64,000 bases of DNA from Sipunculus nudus (GCA_026874595.1 CM049312.1:52083429-52147428); one strand, 5' to 3'. Positions 23,411 through 34,930 are shown, numbered from the stretch's first letter. The notes: generated from the sequence alone by a model not told the origin. Numbers and translations: made by a program.

Positions 23411-24542
23411 CCTGACTTTGTCTGGGGATACAATAATGAACAGATTTCTGCATTAGCTTCTCATTTTTTATTGCATCAATTTTTTTTCAAGTTTATAAAT
23501 TTTATATATTTGCTGTATAACATATATGTCACAGTGTAGATGGGAATCCAGTTGAGTTCTGAACTCAACTAGCTGAGATGGGAAATCCCCTCAAGAGTCA
23601 AGAACAGCCCTGTGACTACACTACCAAAGTCACTAGAGTTGTTATAAATTTCTTAGTCATAAATTTGGGCAAATTTGGATTTATGGAAAATGCTGTTTTC
23701 AGCTGGCAGTTTAAACCAGTTTATAATCCTGTTGCTTAACTTCCCCTCTCCCTGCCTAGACCTTGCAAGTTAAAGAAAGTGAAGAGGCACATTGGGTATT
23801 ATTATAATTGTCTAAATTGAATAAAATAACTATCATTTCTTAATATATTAATAAATGCTTGTATTTAAGGCAGCTTTTGCTTTATTACAATTACTAACTT
23901 TTGTTAATATACTACATATTTTGATAATTTAATCTGCCATTTCTGCCCAGCAGAAAGACATTTCTGTCTGGCAGAATGGTTTTCTGCCTTATTTCTGCCA
24001 TTGGCAGGGCAGGGCAGAAATACTGGCAGGGCAGGGCAGAAATACCTTTCTGCCTGGCAGAAAACCAACCTGTGACAACTTAATTGGCTGGAGAATTATT
24101 ATACCTGATCTTATTAATTTGCATCAGAGAATCTTTCAAACAATACATACATGTACAGGTGATCATGCATCTAACTGCTGAACTTAACACATAAGAATTA
24201 CACAAAACTACCTGACCCACAGCCATGGGTCTGTATTATCACTTCTGCCATAGTACGATATGTATAATATAATTTATATTTGCAGGTGAGTTAGCTGACA
24301 CCTGAGAGGGTCCCATGAAGATTACAACATCAACAGGAATGTGCTCCCCACAATCAAAGAGAGCTTTGAGGCTCCTCACCATGTTTTATTGCATGGGCCT
24401 GTTGTGTTGCCAGCTATTGAACTCTGATCCTGTATTTATGGTTATTTACCCAGACACTTGATTGAACACAGCCCGAAGTGCCCTGTTCCATCTGATAAAT
24501 GCATCCACAGACTTCACAGTGTCAAAACCAAGAACTGATAGA
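23411..24542. other. Intronic spacer
   Basis: No gene seen. A short local repeat of TTCTGCC(T)GGCAGAA and GGCAGGGCAGGGCAGAAATA lies at 23930-24075. The remainder is unique AT-rich sequence. Confidence 0.4.
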
Positions 24543-25140
24543 CAGGGTTGGGGTCAAATCATATCTGTATTTAAATACAGTCAAAGAGAGTATTTTTATT
24601 TGTAATGTGCAAAATGATAATATTTGTAGTTGTATTTGATCTCAATTTTTGATGTATTTGATTAAATACTGTACAAATACATATTTAAATAAATATTCAT
24701 ATCTGCCATAATTCTGAAAAATGTTCCGACCGGAGCACTGCTGTCTTTTAGACAACAGGTTTGAGGAACTTATGTTCCTGCGTTGCAACAGGGAATTTAT
24801 TTAGAATTTCAAGAATAAAGATGTCTTTAAGACAGTAGGTTTGAGGAACTTATGTTCCTGTGATGCAACAGGAATGTTTTTTTTAAACTTTGTAGAATAT
24901 AGTAGGACTCTGATCTCTAAAAGTACACAATAAGTATCGGTACAAGTTGACATTATGAATATTTATGGTGCTCAAAATTAATTAATATTCTGTATAACCT
25001 ACATTTGCATATTTGTGTTTGATGTTCTGTATTTGTATTTGTTTTTTACTTCACCCACCTGTGTTTGTATTTGTAGTTGGAGGAGAACAGCTCTTGTATT
25101 TATATTTGTATTTGGCATACTGTAGTTGACCCCAACCCTG
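24543..25140. mobile_element. hAT-like MITE
   Basis: Termini CAGGGTTGGGGTCAA and TTGACCCCAACCCTG are perfect 15-bp inverted repeats. Flanking 8-mers CTGATAGA (24535-24542) and TTGATAGT (25141-25148) agree at six of eight positions, fitting an aged 8-bp hAT target duplication; hAT ends usually start with CAG. The 598-bp interior is AT-rich with (T)ATTTGTATTTG repeats and no transposase, so it is non-autonomous. Confidence 0.7.
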
Positions 25141-25148
25141 TTGATAGT

Positions 25149-26459
25149 ATAAACAGAAATTCTGCACTTAAAAAAACAAGAGACACATCCAACGAGCCAT
25201 GTCTGTAACTACTCTTATATGGGTTGCCTTGTGAGAACTTTTAAAAATGGTTTGCTTCCTCTTTCTTTTTTAAGGGACATAATCAGGAGCATTATTATGC
25301 CTATCCTTTCACAATATCAGTTCAGTTTTGCTTCATACAAAAGTTTCCTAGCAAAACCATTCCAGCAGAGTCTCAGTACCTCCCCTACGGCTGTTTATGT
25401 CATGCGTGTGAGTAAACACAGTCCATGTGTGTTTGTTTACCATATAATAAGAATGTGTGTTGTGAGGTCTGATTTAGCACACACGTGATACTGACAGATA
25501 CCAAAGGACTAGTCAAACTAGTCCATATATATACACATTCACGTTCTGATATATCTCTGCTGAATGGATCTGACATGGGCTGAATGTAAATTCATTGTAG
25601 AACCTTTCACAATAGATCTGTACGATATAGGTCCTAGGCCTCAGCCAGGATTGTCCGGGAATTCCCAGGTGGTAATTCCCACCCTGGGAAATACTCATGT
25701 GACCAGGAAATAAAAAAATCTGTATATTCGTTTTCTAAATTAACAAGAAAAGGTAAACAAAGTTTGAACTATTTCAGTACTTGTAAGCAGTTTCAATCCA
25801 TTCAACATCATTAATTTAAAAGCATGTTTTCTGTCTACATATAATGTAGTTAGTTTGTTACATGGATTTCATGTTCTGATCAAAGAAAGCAAAGCTAAAA
25901 TTAATTCCTACATAATAGAGAAAGATAGAAGGACGTATAACTTGGGATACATAGATCTGCCCTTCTGAAGGTTTTCATTAGTTTAATTCTAAATAAGAAG
26001 TATGAGGGGAGTGTGGAAAAAAATTCAGATTCTCATATTAATATAATTCCATGGTGTCAGATCTAATTGTATTAATTTGTGAGAGTTGTTCACATCTCAA
26101 TCTCTTTTCCTGTTTCTTATGATGATAACTGTAACTGATGCTGAGGTTATAGTTATGTGGTTCATGATATACACTTTAGGATACTGCCCACTGTTTCCAT
26201 TCCAGCATGCTATAAAACGCATTATGATATAGCTGAAGTCCAGTTCCACAACCACACTGACATGTTAAGATAATCATACTTGCAGCTAAAGGATAATAGG
26301 GTATACGTGATTACCAGTACATCTTCAGCTGATATACTGACCCCTTATATAATGAAGTGTGCCAGGCCCCCTGTGGTGCCCACATAAATAATGTTGGTTC
26401 TTCTGTAATATTTACCACTTTACCATATTAGTCTAGTAATCAACTATGACATATACTGA
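25149..26459. other. Intronic spacer
   Basis: No recognised gene or repeat family. Mixed AT-rich sequence. Confidence 0.4.
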
Positions 26460-26830
26460 ACAAGGGACCCCAGGGTCATGGTGCTCAGCTGTTATATATG
26501 ATCACTGGGATCATATCACAAAATATGATCTGGAAGAGGGGGTAGACAAATGCTTGTTTTGTGTGGTAACATAAGCTGTATTATGACATGATGGTGTTTA
26601 ACTCAAGTTATGGAAGATTTTGGATACATTCCTGGAATATAGGGAAGAGGATTGATGTCATTTATATTATTTACATTTGGAAATGGAGTGCTATTGTCGC
26701 ACCAATTTTGACTTGGCCTGATGCTGCAAGTATACACCATTTTGCCTGTTTTATCATGTAAATTTTATCTCATGAGTATATATTTAGTTTCAGTCAAACA
26801 AAATTGTTGTGAATCCAGGATATACACATT
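26460..26830 (+). mobile_element. Truncated pearl-like element, 5' part only
   Basis: Starts ACAAGGGACCCCAGGGTCATGG..GCTCAGCTGTTATATATGAT and follows the first ~260 bp of the 4437 element (TTTTGTGTGGTAA, AAGCTGTATTATGA, TTTTGACTTGGCC). The match then fades; no ACGG microsatellite or tail is found downstream. Confidence 0.55.
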
Positions 26831-27240
26831 TTTAGGATAAAAAGAATAATTAAAAAATAAAATTATTATATTCACTTTTGAATATTATGCCTGTACAATT
26901 AAATTTTCATTTAAAATAACAAATAATAATGTACTCATGTCTCACAGTCATAAATAAAAAAATATGAGTGTGCGTTATCTGGGGTCAGCCAAATGGAAAA
27001 GTCCTCAAACCTTAAAGCAGTTGGGGTCCGTCTTCACCAATTCATTTGTTTTCTTAAATCTTTCATAGAATCGTTCATTTATGAAGCTGAAACATTAATA
27101 GACTTTGCTCTATTCTTATATCAGTAACAGGGTTGTTTTATAGGTATAAATAATGGAAAATGTGGAAACTGAGTTATGGGGTCTGGGATCCATGGGGTTT
27201 GGGTTTTACACACACTGCCTGAATATCTGGCTTTTATAAG

Positions 27241-27269
27241 CCCCCCCCCCCCCCCCACACACACACACA
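27241..27269. repeat. (C)16(CA)n run just inside SH2B intron
   Basis: Sixteen C followed by CA repeats about 40 bp downstream of the exon-1 donor on the transcribed (minus) strand, where it reads (TG)n(G)16. Confidence 0.9.
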
Positions 27270-27309
27270 GTTGTTTGAAATGTCTTTGGCTCTTCCTGTA
27301 TCGACTTAC

Positions 27310-28242
27310 CTTCGGAGGGCAGTAGAATTCCAGCATGTTGCCTCCTGTTGTTTTCATCAATGTCAGTCGACATTTTTCCCATTTTGTTCTTCCTGTAAAA
27401 TCTTCTCCTACGAGCTGATGTACCACCCCCTCCTTGTAGCACTCCAGGTTCCAGCCATTCTCTCCAGATTTTGAGCTGTCCTTGTGTTTACTTTTGGAGT
27501 GACCATGCCTGGACCTGTGATCCAGCACAGGTGAGCTGGACTCGCTGGACCCACCGTCATTGTGATGTTGAGATTTAACTGCTTTGTTTTTTCCTTTAAA
27601 ATGGCGGAAGGAAAATTTTCGCAGGATGGACCGTTTACCTTTCTTTTTATCTTTGGAATTTATCAAACGGAGGGGCGGTGCTATCTGATCGGAATAGTCA
27701 CCGTGATCAATGGCTGACAGGCCTGGGTTAGCATCCTGCGGGCTGTCAGGCTGGCTGACGGGTGACACGTTAGACTGGGGGTGGGGCCTGGGACCGGGGA
27801 GAGGGGGAGGTGTGGGGGAGGGGCTCCGACTACGTGAACACACACCGTCATCAGCATGGTCTGACAGAGAGTTTACCCCGTGATCGTGAACATCCAGGAG
27901 GGGCGACGAACCCTTAACACAATATTCGAAATGCTCTAAAAAATAATCCACGAATTTTTTTGCGTATTCCTGCGGTGATGCCGGATCGTCAGGGTTCTCA
28001 CCGGTAAAGTCTTGGTACGACTGCACGAATGCTGCAGCCGCCAATCGGGCCTGACGCTTACAAAATTCCAGCCAGTTACTGTTAGGGATTGTTCCATTCA
28101 GGTTGAGTTTTTGGTCTGCCTGATGTGCACTGTGTTCCATTGCTGGACACACAGAGGCAGAACGGGTCACCACACCCCCACCGAACTGTGTGCTCGATGT
28201 TGTCACTCTGTTGTTGATAGTCTCAGAGCCAGGAAATATCAT
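27310..28242 (-). CDS. SH2B: SH2B-like adaptor, first coding exon
   Basis: A 933-bp exon, 311 codons. SH2B/Lnk/APS proteins are scaffolds that dimerise and bind activated receptor tyrosine kinases and JAK2. Residues 55-110 (NWLEFCKRQARLAAAAF to FVDYFLEHFEYCV) are the phenylalanine-zipper dimerisation domain. Residues 135-160 are Ser/Pro-rich (SPSPTPPPLPGPRPHPQ). Residues 197-225 are strongly basic (KDKKKGKRSILRKFSFRHF), similar to the basic stretch preceding the PH domain in vertebrate SH2B. From about 265 the PH domain begins (GWNLECYKEGVV, WEKCRLTL, LEFYCPPK). The donor CCGAAG-GTAAGT at 27309 ends the exon in phase 0; reading past it gives non-homologous sequence. Met1 is the first ATG; Met35 (MEHSAHQ) is an alternative start, since family members usually have short leaders before the zipper. 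Confidence 0.92.
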
Positions 28243-31200
28243 ACCGGAAGTTCATCAGGCGCCTGCGCGCGCCTGGCAGGACCCCCCCCCCCCCTTTCAT
28301 CAAGCTTCAAGAGCTGTGTTATCACGCGAAGTTAAGGATGCCGCATTCGGAAAGATGTTTTAAAAAATGAAAACCTACGATTTTACATATCAGGTTCACT
28401 CCGGAATAGGATAAGGAGCATCGGCCTATATATTCTAACAATGATGATGTTTTTATTTTGTTGTAGAAAAACTTAGCAGGCCAACTGTTTACATGTTTCA
28501 TTACAAGTGCTGTAATTTTAAAAGGTTATTTTAAAATAGTATTAATACAACAATAATATCAGCTGAATGGGGCGTTCTAAGCATACAAGTAATTAATTAG
28601 ACAATTCAGATATTCTTGATGTCATATAATTTATACGTAGGCCTACCGTACGCGTAACATAAGTTTAGGCCCATGTAGAGACGCGACCCCATTTCATCAA
28701 CAGACCCCACGTACCAGTTTAAACCAAGGATCCAAATAAAAAAAAACTATTAACATTCGGTTAAGAAATTAAGAGAGAAAAAGTCAACGAAACCAAACTC
28801 GGAACTCAGAACGATCGGGCACTGAAACTCCGGCACAACAGATATAATTAAAGCTGTTCACTGAAAATATATATGACCATACGGTACCAAAAATAAACCC
28901 ATGAAACCATTAGGATCGATTCTTAAAGAATCTGACATTTTTTTATTAACTGGACGAATATCAGAGTCTCTCTTATTATTAAGGTCATAGCTGAATTTAA
29001 TTTGACTTATTTTTAAAATGCGGGGCAGGATCAGGGGGGGGGGGGGGGGGGAAGAAGGGGGCAGCTGCTCCCCCCCCCCTCCCCGAATTTTCACCAAAAA
29101 TAATTTTTATGTCAAGAATTTGGACCCTTATGTAACATTTCAAATCACTTCTGGTGACTGTTACCCCAATATCATCTAGTCCCATCCATTGTTCCTTTTT
29201 ACATTTACCGGTAGGCCTATGTAAAAGCTGATAACCGGTATCGATAGATTCTGCTCCAGCCAGTGTCCCAAGTGTGAACACAGCATCAGCCCAGTCTGTG
29301 GAGCCTTTTGGAGTCATTAAAATTTTATGCCGAAAATTCTATCATAATGTCAAGACAGTGTTGAAAATATCCGCAACACTTAATTGAAGAGTCACCATTT
29401 TTAAGGATTTCTTCGGTGGAGGTAATCGCTTCCATTTTTTAACACAGACTAATCTAATAAATTATTTTCTAAGTAATTACATCTGCAGAGTAACCTAGGG
29501 CTGGGTATCGGTAAGTCTATTCAGGTAATATATATATATATATATATACCAGTTCCTTTAAAATAGGCATATGTATATTTTGTTTAAAACAACAAATTTA
29601 AGCCAAAACCTCAGGGTCTCTTTTAGATGGATATACTCATATCAGAGGATGAACCCAGTCGTCGTTTAGATGGCACGAAAAACGTAATATTTATATATAA
29701 TATGTAAAGATAAAAAATTCCAAACCCCGTCAACCTCATTTACTGAATAGACTACTGAATATTAAAACAACGAACTTGTTTAATCCCTTTCCACACTGCT
29801 ACATTTGTAATTGGTCTGGAATATCATATAGGTTTTTTTCATATCATTATATTCAACAGTTTATGTTTTCCCCTCCCCAAAGGCAATATCATTCAAAGCA
29901 TTTGTCTAAAGTTAAACACGAATCTTACAGTAACATTTGGCCAGTATATAAAAGCACCTCGGAAAATCGTTGCGCTAACATTTGAGTAGATGTAAAATGA
30001 TGGAATTATAAAGCTTGATACATTTCTTACTGTGATAACAAAATTAAAACAAAATAAATAATCAATTGAATGGTATCAATATGTAATACGGGTATCGATG
30101 TCATCAATGACGAGGAACGTCATTAATCATTGGCCTCATGCGGGGGGGGGGGGGGGGTTATGTCCCCCTTCACATTTTAGGGATATGGACAAAGTATGAT
30201 GGACAAAGTAACATTTGTCACCCTCACTTTTTAGAGAAATAAAACGCGTACTTTTGTATAGCGATTTCGAGAATATATTATCGCTTTCTAGTTTGTTAAT
30301 ATAGATCTAAATTCTCTATCAATTGCGCATCCCAGGAAATTTAGGATATAATGAATGTTCAAATAAAGAATTATGAAAAATAAGCAAAACTAATTTTCAT
30401 TCCAAAATTTGATATACCGTATTATATGTTGGATAATGATATTAAGAACGTTTTTATATTCTGGGTTGGGGCTATACTGTCCTCATCGTATAATGCATGG
30501 TGATTTTGCCCGAACTCTAGTGGATTGTCCCCCAACATTCCTCAAAATCAAGGTTCATGCATATCAGTATCGCTCACACACCCGATTGTCATGGGAACCC
30601 TGACATCCGTATATAATCTCCTTATTCAGTCGAATGTATGGCAAGATATTTGCCTTGTTTTAAGTCTTAACATTCAGAATATAAAGTGGCTATATAGTTT
30701 TATAAATAGTGAGGGTTATAGTTTAAGTAAGACTTATTCATTTTCTTAGCAGTCATTGCTTTTCCTCGATACGACCAATACAGCATGCACAGCGTATCGG
30801 TAACCCTATCGACGTTGCCTATCGATTCGTATCGATATATTTATAATACAACCCTAATGCAACCCCCACGCAGTGAAGCTCAACTGTAAATGGGCCTATA
30901 CAAAATGAATCATTCGAATGCGCCATCTGTTGATCAATGCTAACACTAAAATGCATTGGGGGGGGGGGGGGGGGGGGGGGGGTACTGTGTTTTAGTGGTT
31001 CAGAGCACCGTCAGCGTAAACCAATTGAAAAAAGACGCGGTTGTTCTTGCGTACGTTAAATTCACCCATGCCTCAGATTTACAAATGATATCAAATGTGA
31101 TGTCAATTATTTAAAGTTTGAGTTACAGTTAGACTGAGGTATGCATTGCTGAAGATTAAATTCTCTTTCATGTACCGTACCAACACCAGACTAGAACTGT

Positions 31201-31561
31201 TACATCGAATAAAAAGACTATACATAGACAAATATCACCCATGGTCAATAGATCACTTTATCAGACTTAGTCAACAATATTTTTCTATTTCTCTCTTCTC
31301 TGATTTATGATATGTATAATCACAGTAATGTTTAAAGAGGTCAGAGAGGTTATTTGCATCAATCACAGGTTATGAGAAATGATTGTGAATAATATGTTTA
31401 TTAATAAATTGTATTGATGAACTTAACGAATAAGCATACAATTATTATTTTAATGATCTGTTAAATTATTTCCTTTGTGAAAAACGTAGACATCTAACGT
31501 ATTGAAACGGTACATAATTTTACTCGTATGGATGTCATAAAATTTTCTTTTTAGGGGAAAG
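28243..31561. other. 5' flank of SH2B-like gene; no gene recognised
   Basis: Immediately upstream of the start (28243-28300) the sequence is GC-rich with CCGGAAGT (ETS-type site) and a 13-C run; a promoter or 5' UTR here is plausible but not shown. Further out: an 18-G run in a GC-rich short repeat (29020-29090), (TA)n at 29527-29547, a 16-G run at 30142-30157, an uninterrupted 25-G run at 30958-30982, and a (TATCGAT)-rich patch at 30800-30835. Confidence 0.5.
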
Positions 31562-32181
31562 TGTTATGTGGTACCGTAGCTTCGTAGATGACGGCGGGGG
31601 TCCTACAGGTTACCGGTCGTGAGGATACCAGAAGAACACAGGGGGACAATCGAACGGAGGGCGTTGAAGCGTAACACCACAAAAGACAACAGACAAACAG
31701 TGAAAACACGGGAGAACCCGTATTGTAATTATTCAGTGGAAAATTTTAATTTACTGGAACTTGTTCTTTTGTGAACGGTACGACGTCACGTCGCGAACGA
31801 CTATATAGTAACACTATGCAGTAAGTAGCCCGATCCCATATGGGGTGACCTTATATTTTAACTGTCATGGTGCTCACCAGACCTGGTTTTGGACATTACT
31901 TCGTTTGAGGATGGACTTTTTACTACCGTGAACGGCTCCTATACGCAGCCCCAGGGGCAGTACTCGCACTCGTACTCAAACTATGCGATTTATTTCATGA
32001 TTTGGAGAAACATGCACCTACTTCATTTCATTTCAAGCTAAGTATGTTGTTTGTATCCTCAGTTGTACAGACTTTTATGTAAACCTAAACTTTTTGTATT
32101 CTTGTATATATTGTATATTATGAGTTGTTTATTGTAAATATTATTATCATTTGATGAGTCTTTCAGAATGTGTTAATTACA
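31562..32181 (+). mobile_element. Candidate LTR of a Ty3-type retrotransposon
   Basis: Begins TGTTATGTGG and ends TTAATTACA; a tRNA-Pro-type primer binding site follows six bases later (32188). It contains a TATA-like CTATATAGTAAC near 31800. A purine run (AGGGGAAAG) stands directly before it. No second copy is in the window, so the ends are inferred from TG..CA plus the PBS only. Confidence 0.5.
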
Positions 32182-32187
32182 TTTAAA

Positions 32188-32204
32188 TGGGGCTCGTCCA
32201 GGAA
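32188..32204 (+). other. Primer binding site, tRNA-Pro type
   Basis: TGGGGCTCGTCCAGGAA resembles the 18-nt complement of the tRNA-Pro 3' end (TGGGGGCTCGTCCGGGAT), with one G missing and two mismatches. It sits just after the candidate LTR. Confidence 0.65.
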
Positions 32205-32872
32205 CCTCCAACGCCTCATGAATATCGTTCCAACGCCTCATGAATATCTGAATAAACAATCTTTAGGTGTTGAGGCACATATAGATGACCTTATTGTGTA
32301 TGGTGATACTTGGGACGAACACTTACAAAGATTAAAGAAATTGTTTCAAAGATTGACGGAGGCTACTCTAACAATTAACTTGACAATGAGTGATTTCGGG
32401 AAAGCAAAGGTCATTTATTTAGGTTATGTCATATGACAAGGTAATGAAGAACCAGTCCATTGATTTTTAAAGGCCTTCGATCATCAAAAAAGGTTAACAA
32501 CGGTTTCTAGGCACTTACTTCTGTTAAAGAAAAAACGAGGTATTTCTTTGGACAGATGAATGCGAAGCAGCATTTGAGAAATGGAAGTCAGTGATGGTCA
32601 ATACTCCTGTACTGAAAGCACCTGACTTTGACGAAGATTTTAAATTATGTGTTGATGCTAGTGAGCAAGCTGCTGGTGCTACTGTATATTGGTACAAGAG
32701 GATGAACAAGAGATTGACCATCCTGTTTGTTATTTCTAAAAGAGATTCAAAGACTATCAGAGAAACTATTCGACCATTGAAAAAGGTTAACTGGCACTTA
32801 TCTTAGCGTTACCATACTTTGAGGTTACGTATGACCAGTTTTACATCCGTTAGTGATTTATACCGATCACAA
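32205..32872 (+). pseudogene. Broken Ty3-type reverse transcriptase / RNase H
   Basis: Starts inside the RT palm (LQRLMNIV) and continues VEAHIDDLIVYGDTWDEHL, the catalytic region of Ty3-type RT, with His in place of the usual Tyr of YxDD (codons near 32281-32289). After a stop and frame changes come an RT/RNase H connection (TDECEAAFEKWKSVM), the RNase H start (KLCVDASEQAAGA) and a final YTDHK motif near 32861. Gag, protease, RT fingers and integrase are absent: the PBS is joined almost directly to the RT palm. At the join an 18-bp segment (CAACGCCTCATGAATATC) is present twice. Non-functional. Confidence 0.85.
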
Positions 32873-33028
32873 AGTTACGGGTGACATAAAAGCGGACCGA
32901 ACTGTCTCGCTAGTGAAGCATACTTTTCTTGTGAAGCGGTTTGACGCCGGACTCGATGTACTCCACCGATGTGGGTTCGAATCCCGGATTTGCTCAATAT
33001 TTCCCCTGAGCCATTTGTCTTCGTAACA
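32873..33028 (+). repeat. TRIM-like element, left LTR with tRNA-like segment
   Basis: First base pairs mutated (AGTTACGG for TGTTACGG). Its 3' half contains GAAGCGGTTTGACGCCGGAC and then GTGGGTTCGAATCCCGG, resembling the D-arm/A box and T-arm/B box of a tRNA with a long variable arm. The right LTR has the same arrangement, with one B-box change (GGTGCGAATCC). Confidence 0.7.
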
Positions 33029-33030
33029 AA

Positions 33031-33050
33031 TGGGGGCTCGTCCGCGGGAT
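33031..33050 (+). other. Primer binding site of the TRIM-like element
   Basis: TGGGGGCTCGTCCGCGGGAT equals the tRNA-Pro 3'-end complement with two extra bases (GC) after position 13. Confidence 0.75.
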
Positions 33051-33179
33051 GACGGCAAATTTTGTGGCCCGGGGAATGGTGGTTTGAAGTAATTTGGCAA
33101 ATACCGCCACTTAGTTCACCGAAGGTGTGACTCTTGGGATAATCTTGTTCATATGGCAGAACGCTCTTAAGAGGGGTTG

Positions 33180-33335
33180 TGTTACGGGGTGACATAAAAG
33201 CGGTCCGAACTGTCTCGCTTGTGAAGCATGCTTTTCTGGTGAAGCGGTTGGAATGCCGGACATGTGCGCCACCAATATGGGTGCGAATCCCGGATCGGCC
33301 CAATGTTTTCCCCTGATCCATTTGTCTGCGTAACA
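33180..33335 (+). repeat. TRIM-like element, right LTR
   Basis: Begins TGTTACGGGGTGACATAA and ends TGTCTGCGTAACA. Direct repeat of 32873-33028. Confidence 0.75.
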
Positions 33336-34377
33336 TTACATAGAAATATAATATTATAATTTATACTAAACCCCGCATATTTCACCAATACAAGTAAGTC
33401 AGATCGAATATTTTTGTATCTTGTAAATTCCTGAGAATTATTCTATTGTATTCTTTTCTAATCTATTATATTCTGTGTTTAATGGTATATTATCATATTA
33501 TAGATAAATCATAACTTTATTGTATTGTATTATATTATCTGATGTTATGTCTTTTCTGAGTTTATATATCCTGGACTATACATTGTACTAGGTTAGGGAA
33601 AGACCAACAGGTGACGCCACCATTCAACAGACATTTGCACTTCCACCTCCACTGACATGGTCCACAGTGAAAAAAAGTTAGAAGAGTGACGTTGATGCAG
33701 AATTCTGACCTGATTATATTTCTTCTTGTCTCAATTTTTTTCTGGATCGTGAAGCTATTTACATATCTCAGGATACGAATGTGTGGATAAACGATAAATA
33801 ATTTTCATCTTATACAATGATAATGAAACAGAACCTGAATAATCACACTACTATATTGTATGATTTTTTTATATTCTTTTAATGTTTCTGTTTGATATTG
33901 GTCATATAGCATTCCGATTATCCATGAAACTACATTGATGATCGTCGACATTGGTTTTCTGTGGGACTTGGTTCAAGAGATGACAAATCAAAGGTTAACC
34001 ACAAGATATAGGACAATTACGTTGATACTTATGAGCTTCACAGTTTTTCTTTACTGTGTAAATGAATATTTGTTTCATGCAGGGATTGCTTTCCATATTG
34101 AATGAAAACACTGACATGGCTTTCATGTGTTTGGAAAACATAGCCTTAAGATACTAAAACAAAATGGAATCAATGAAATTCCTGGGTGACATTTACCTCA
34201 ACCAGTATGTGTCAGGTTTCGTTTCAGCTTAAGCGTTTGGGACACAATTACAGTTACGGAAACTACGGATAAGGATACAAGTACAGATACGTTCACATGT
34301 ATATTACATTAGGCACCTATCATACCGGGAAAGCAAATGAAAAGCGGGTCAATAGCTTAAATCCGTTTTTCTGCCGT
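33336..34377. other. Non-coding spacer
   Basis: AT-rich; includes an isolated CAGGTGACGCCACCA (33608-33622), a diverged form of the palindromic repeat end. No gene. Confidence 0.4.
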
Positions 34378-34930
34378 TTTCCGTTCGCCCATGTCGGAAT
34401 TGATTCGCTCACTTCGGTTTTCATTCGCCAAATTGCCCGAAGCAAAAGCGAAATTATTGCTACGATGCAATAATGTCGCTTTTGAGTGACCCAACTTTCA
34501 TAAATAAAAATTTCGTTTTTAGCTCGCTCACTGCACTATGGTTTCGGTATTCATTCGGTCATGTCGTTATTGTGTCGCCTTTCGTTCACTAGTGTCGGTA
34601 TTGGTTCGTTTTTGTCTGTGGCTGATTGAAAACAGAACAGAAAGCGAATCAATAACGCATAGAACGAAGTGGAAAACCATGCATCGCTTTTCTGGCGATA
34701 TTCCATCCTTATTTGTTCGCTTTTGATTCGCCCATGACGCTATTGGTGCGTGTTCATTAGCCCTTGTCGCTATTGGCTCGCTTTCACTAAGCCCGTGTCG
34801 CTATTGGTTCGTTATAATAATGCACTTTTCATACGCCTATTTCGGTTTTCCCTCGCTTTTGTAGACGTTTTGGTTCGCCGGCTTCTTTTATCAGTCGCTT
34901 ATAATTCTGTTTCATGTCGTTATTTCATCT
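34378..34930. repeat. Degenerate short minisatellite (TCGCTATTGGTTCGCTTT-like)
   Basis: Variations of CCCRTGTCGCTATTGGTTCG and TTTTCATTCGCC recur roughly every 25-45 bp. Highly diverged. Confidence 0.55.

Larger units (their letters stand above)
13828..27309 (-). other. SH2B-like intron (13.5 kb)
   Basis: From the donor CCGAAG-GTAAGT (27309) to the acceptor CACAG (13828). It contains two pearl-like elements, tandem GACC-rich repeats, a hAT-like MITE and several G/C runs. I see no credible coding exon inside. Confidence 0.7.
32873..33335 (+). mobile_element. TRIM-like mini LTR retrotransposon
   Basis: Two direct repeats of 156 bp (32873-33028 and 33180-33335, about 85% identical by eye) flank a ~150-bp interior. 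The right copy starts TGTTACGG and ends CGTAACA, a TG..CA pair with a 6-bp inverted repeat. Two bases after the left copy is a near-perfect tRNA-Pro PBS; before the right copy is a purine tract (AAGAGGGG). The interior cannot encode a protein. This is the definition of a terminal-repeat retrotransposon in miniature. No clear target-site duplication: the flanks are CACAA and TTACA. It abuts the decayed RNase H directly. Confidence 0.75.

Noticed and set aside
27121-27309. C-terminal extension of the SH2B exon frame (VSRYRKSQRH...)
   Set aside because: Lies beyond a consensus donor, contains the G/TG run, and breaks the PH domain, which continues correctly in the exon at 13827.
28858-29317. Proline-rich minus-strand frames (PPPPPP)
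   Set aside because: The proline run is the translated G18/C9 homopolymer of a short repeat; no domain or splice support.
32875-33336. 153-codon minus-strand frame
   Set aside because: It runs antisense through both LTRs of the TRIM-like element; its internal repeat is the LTR duplication.
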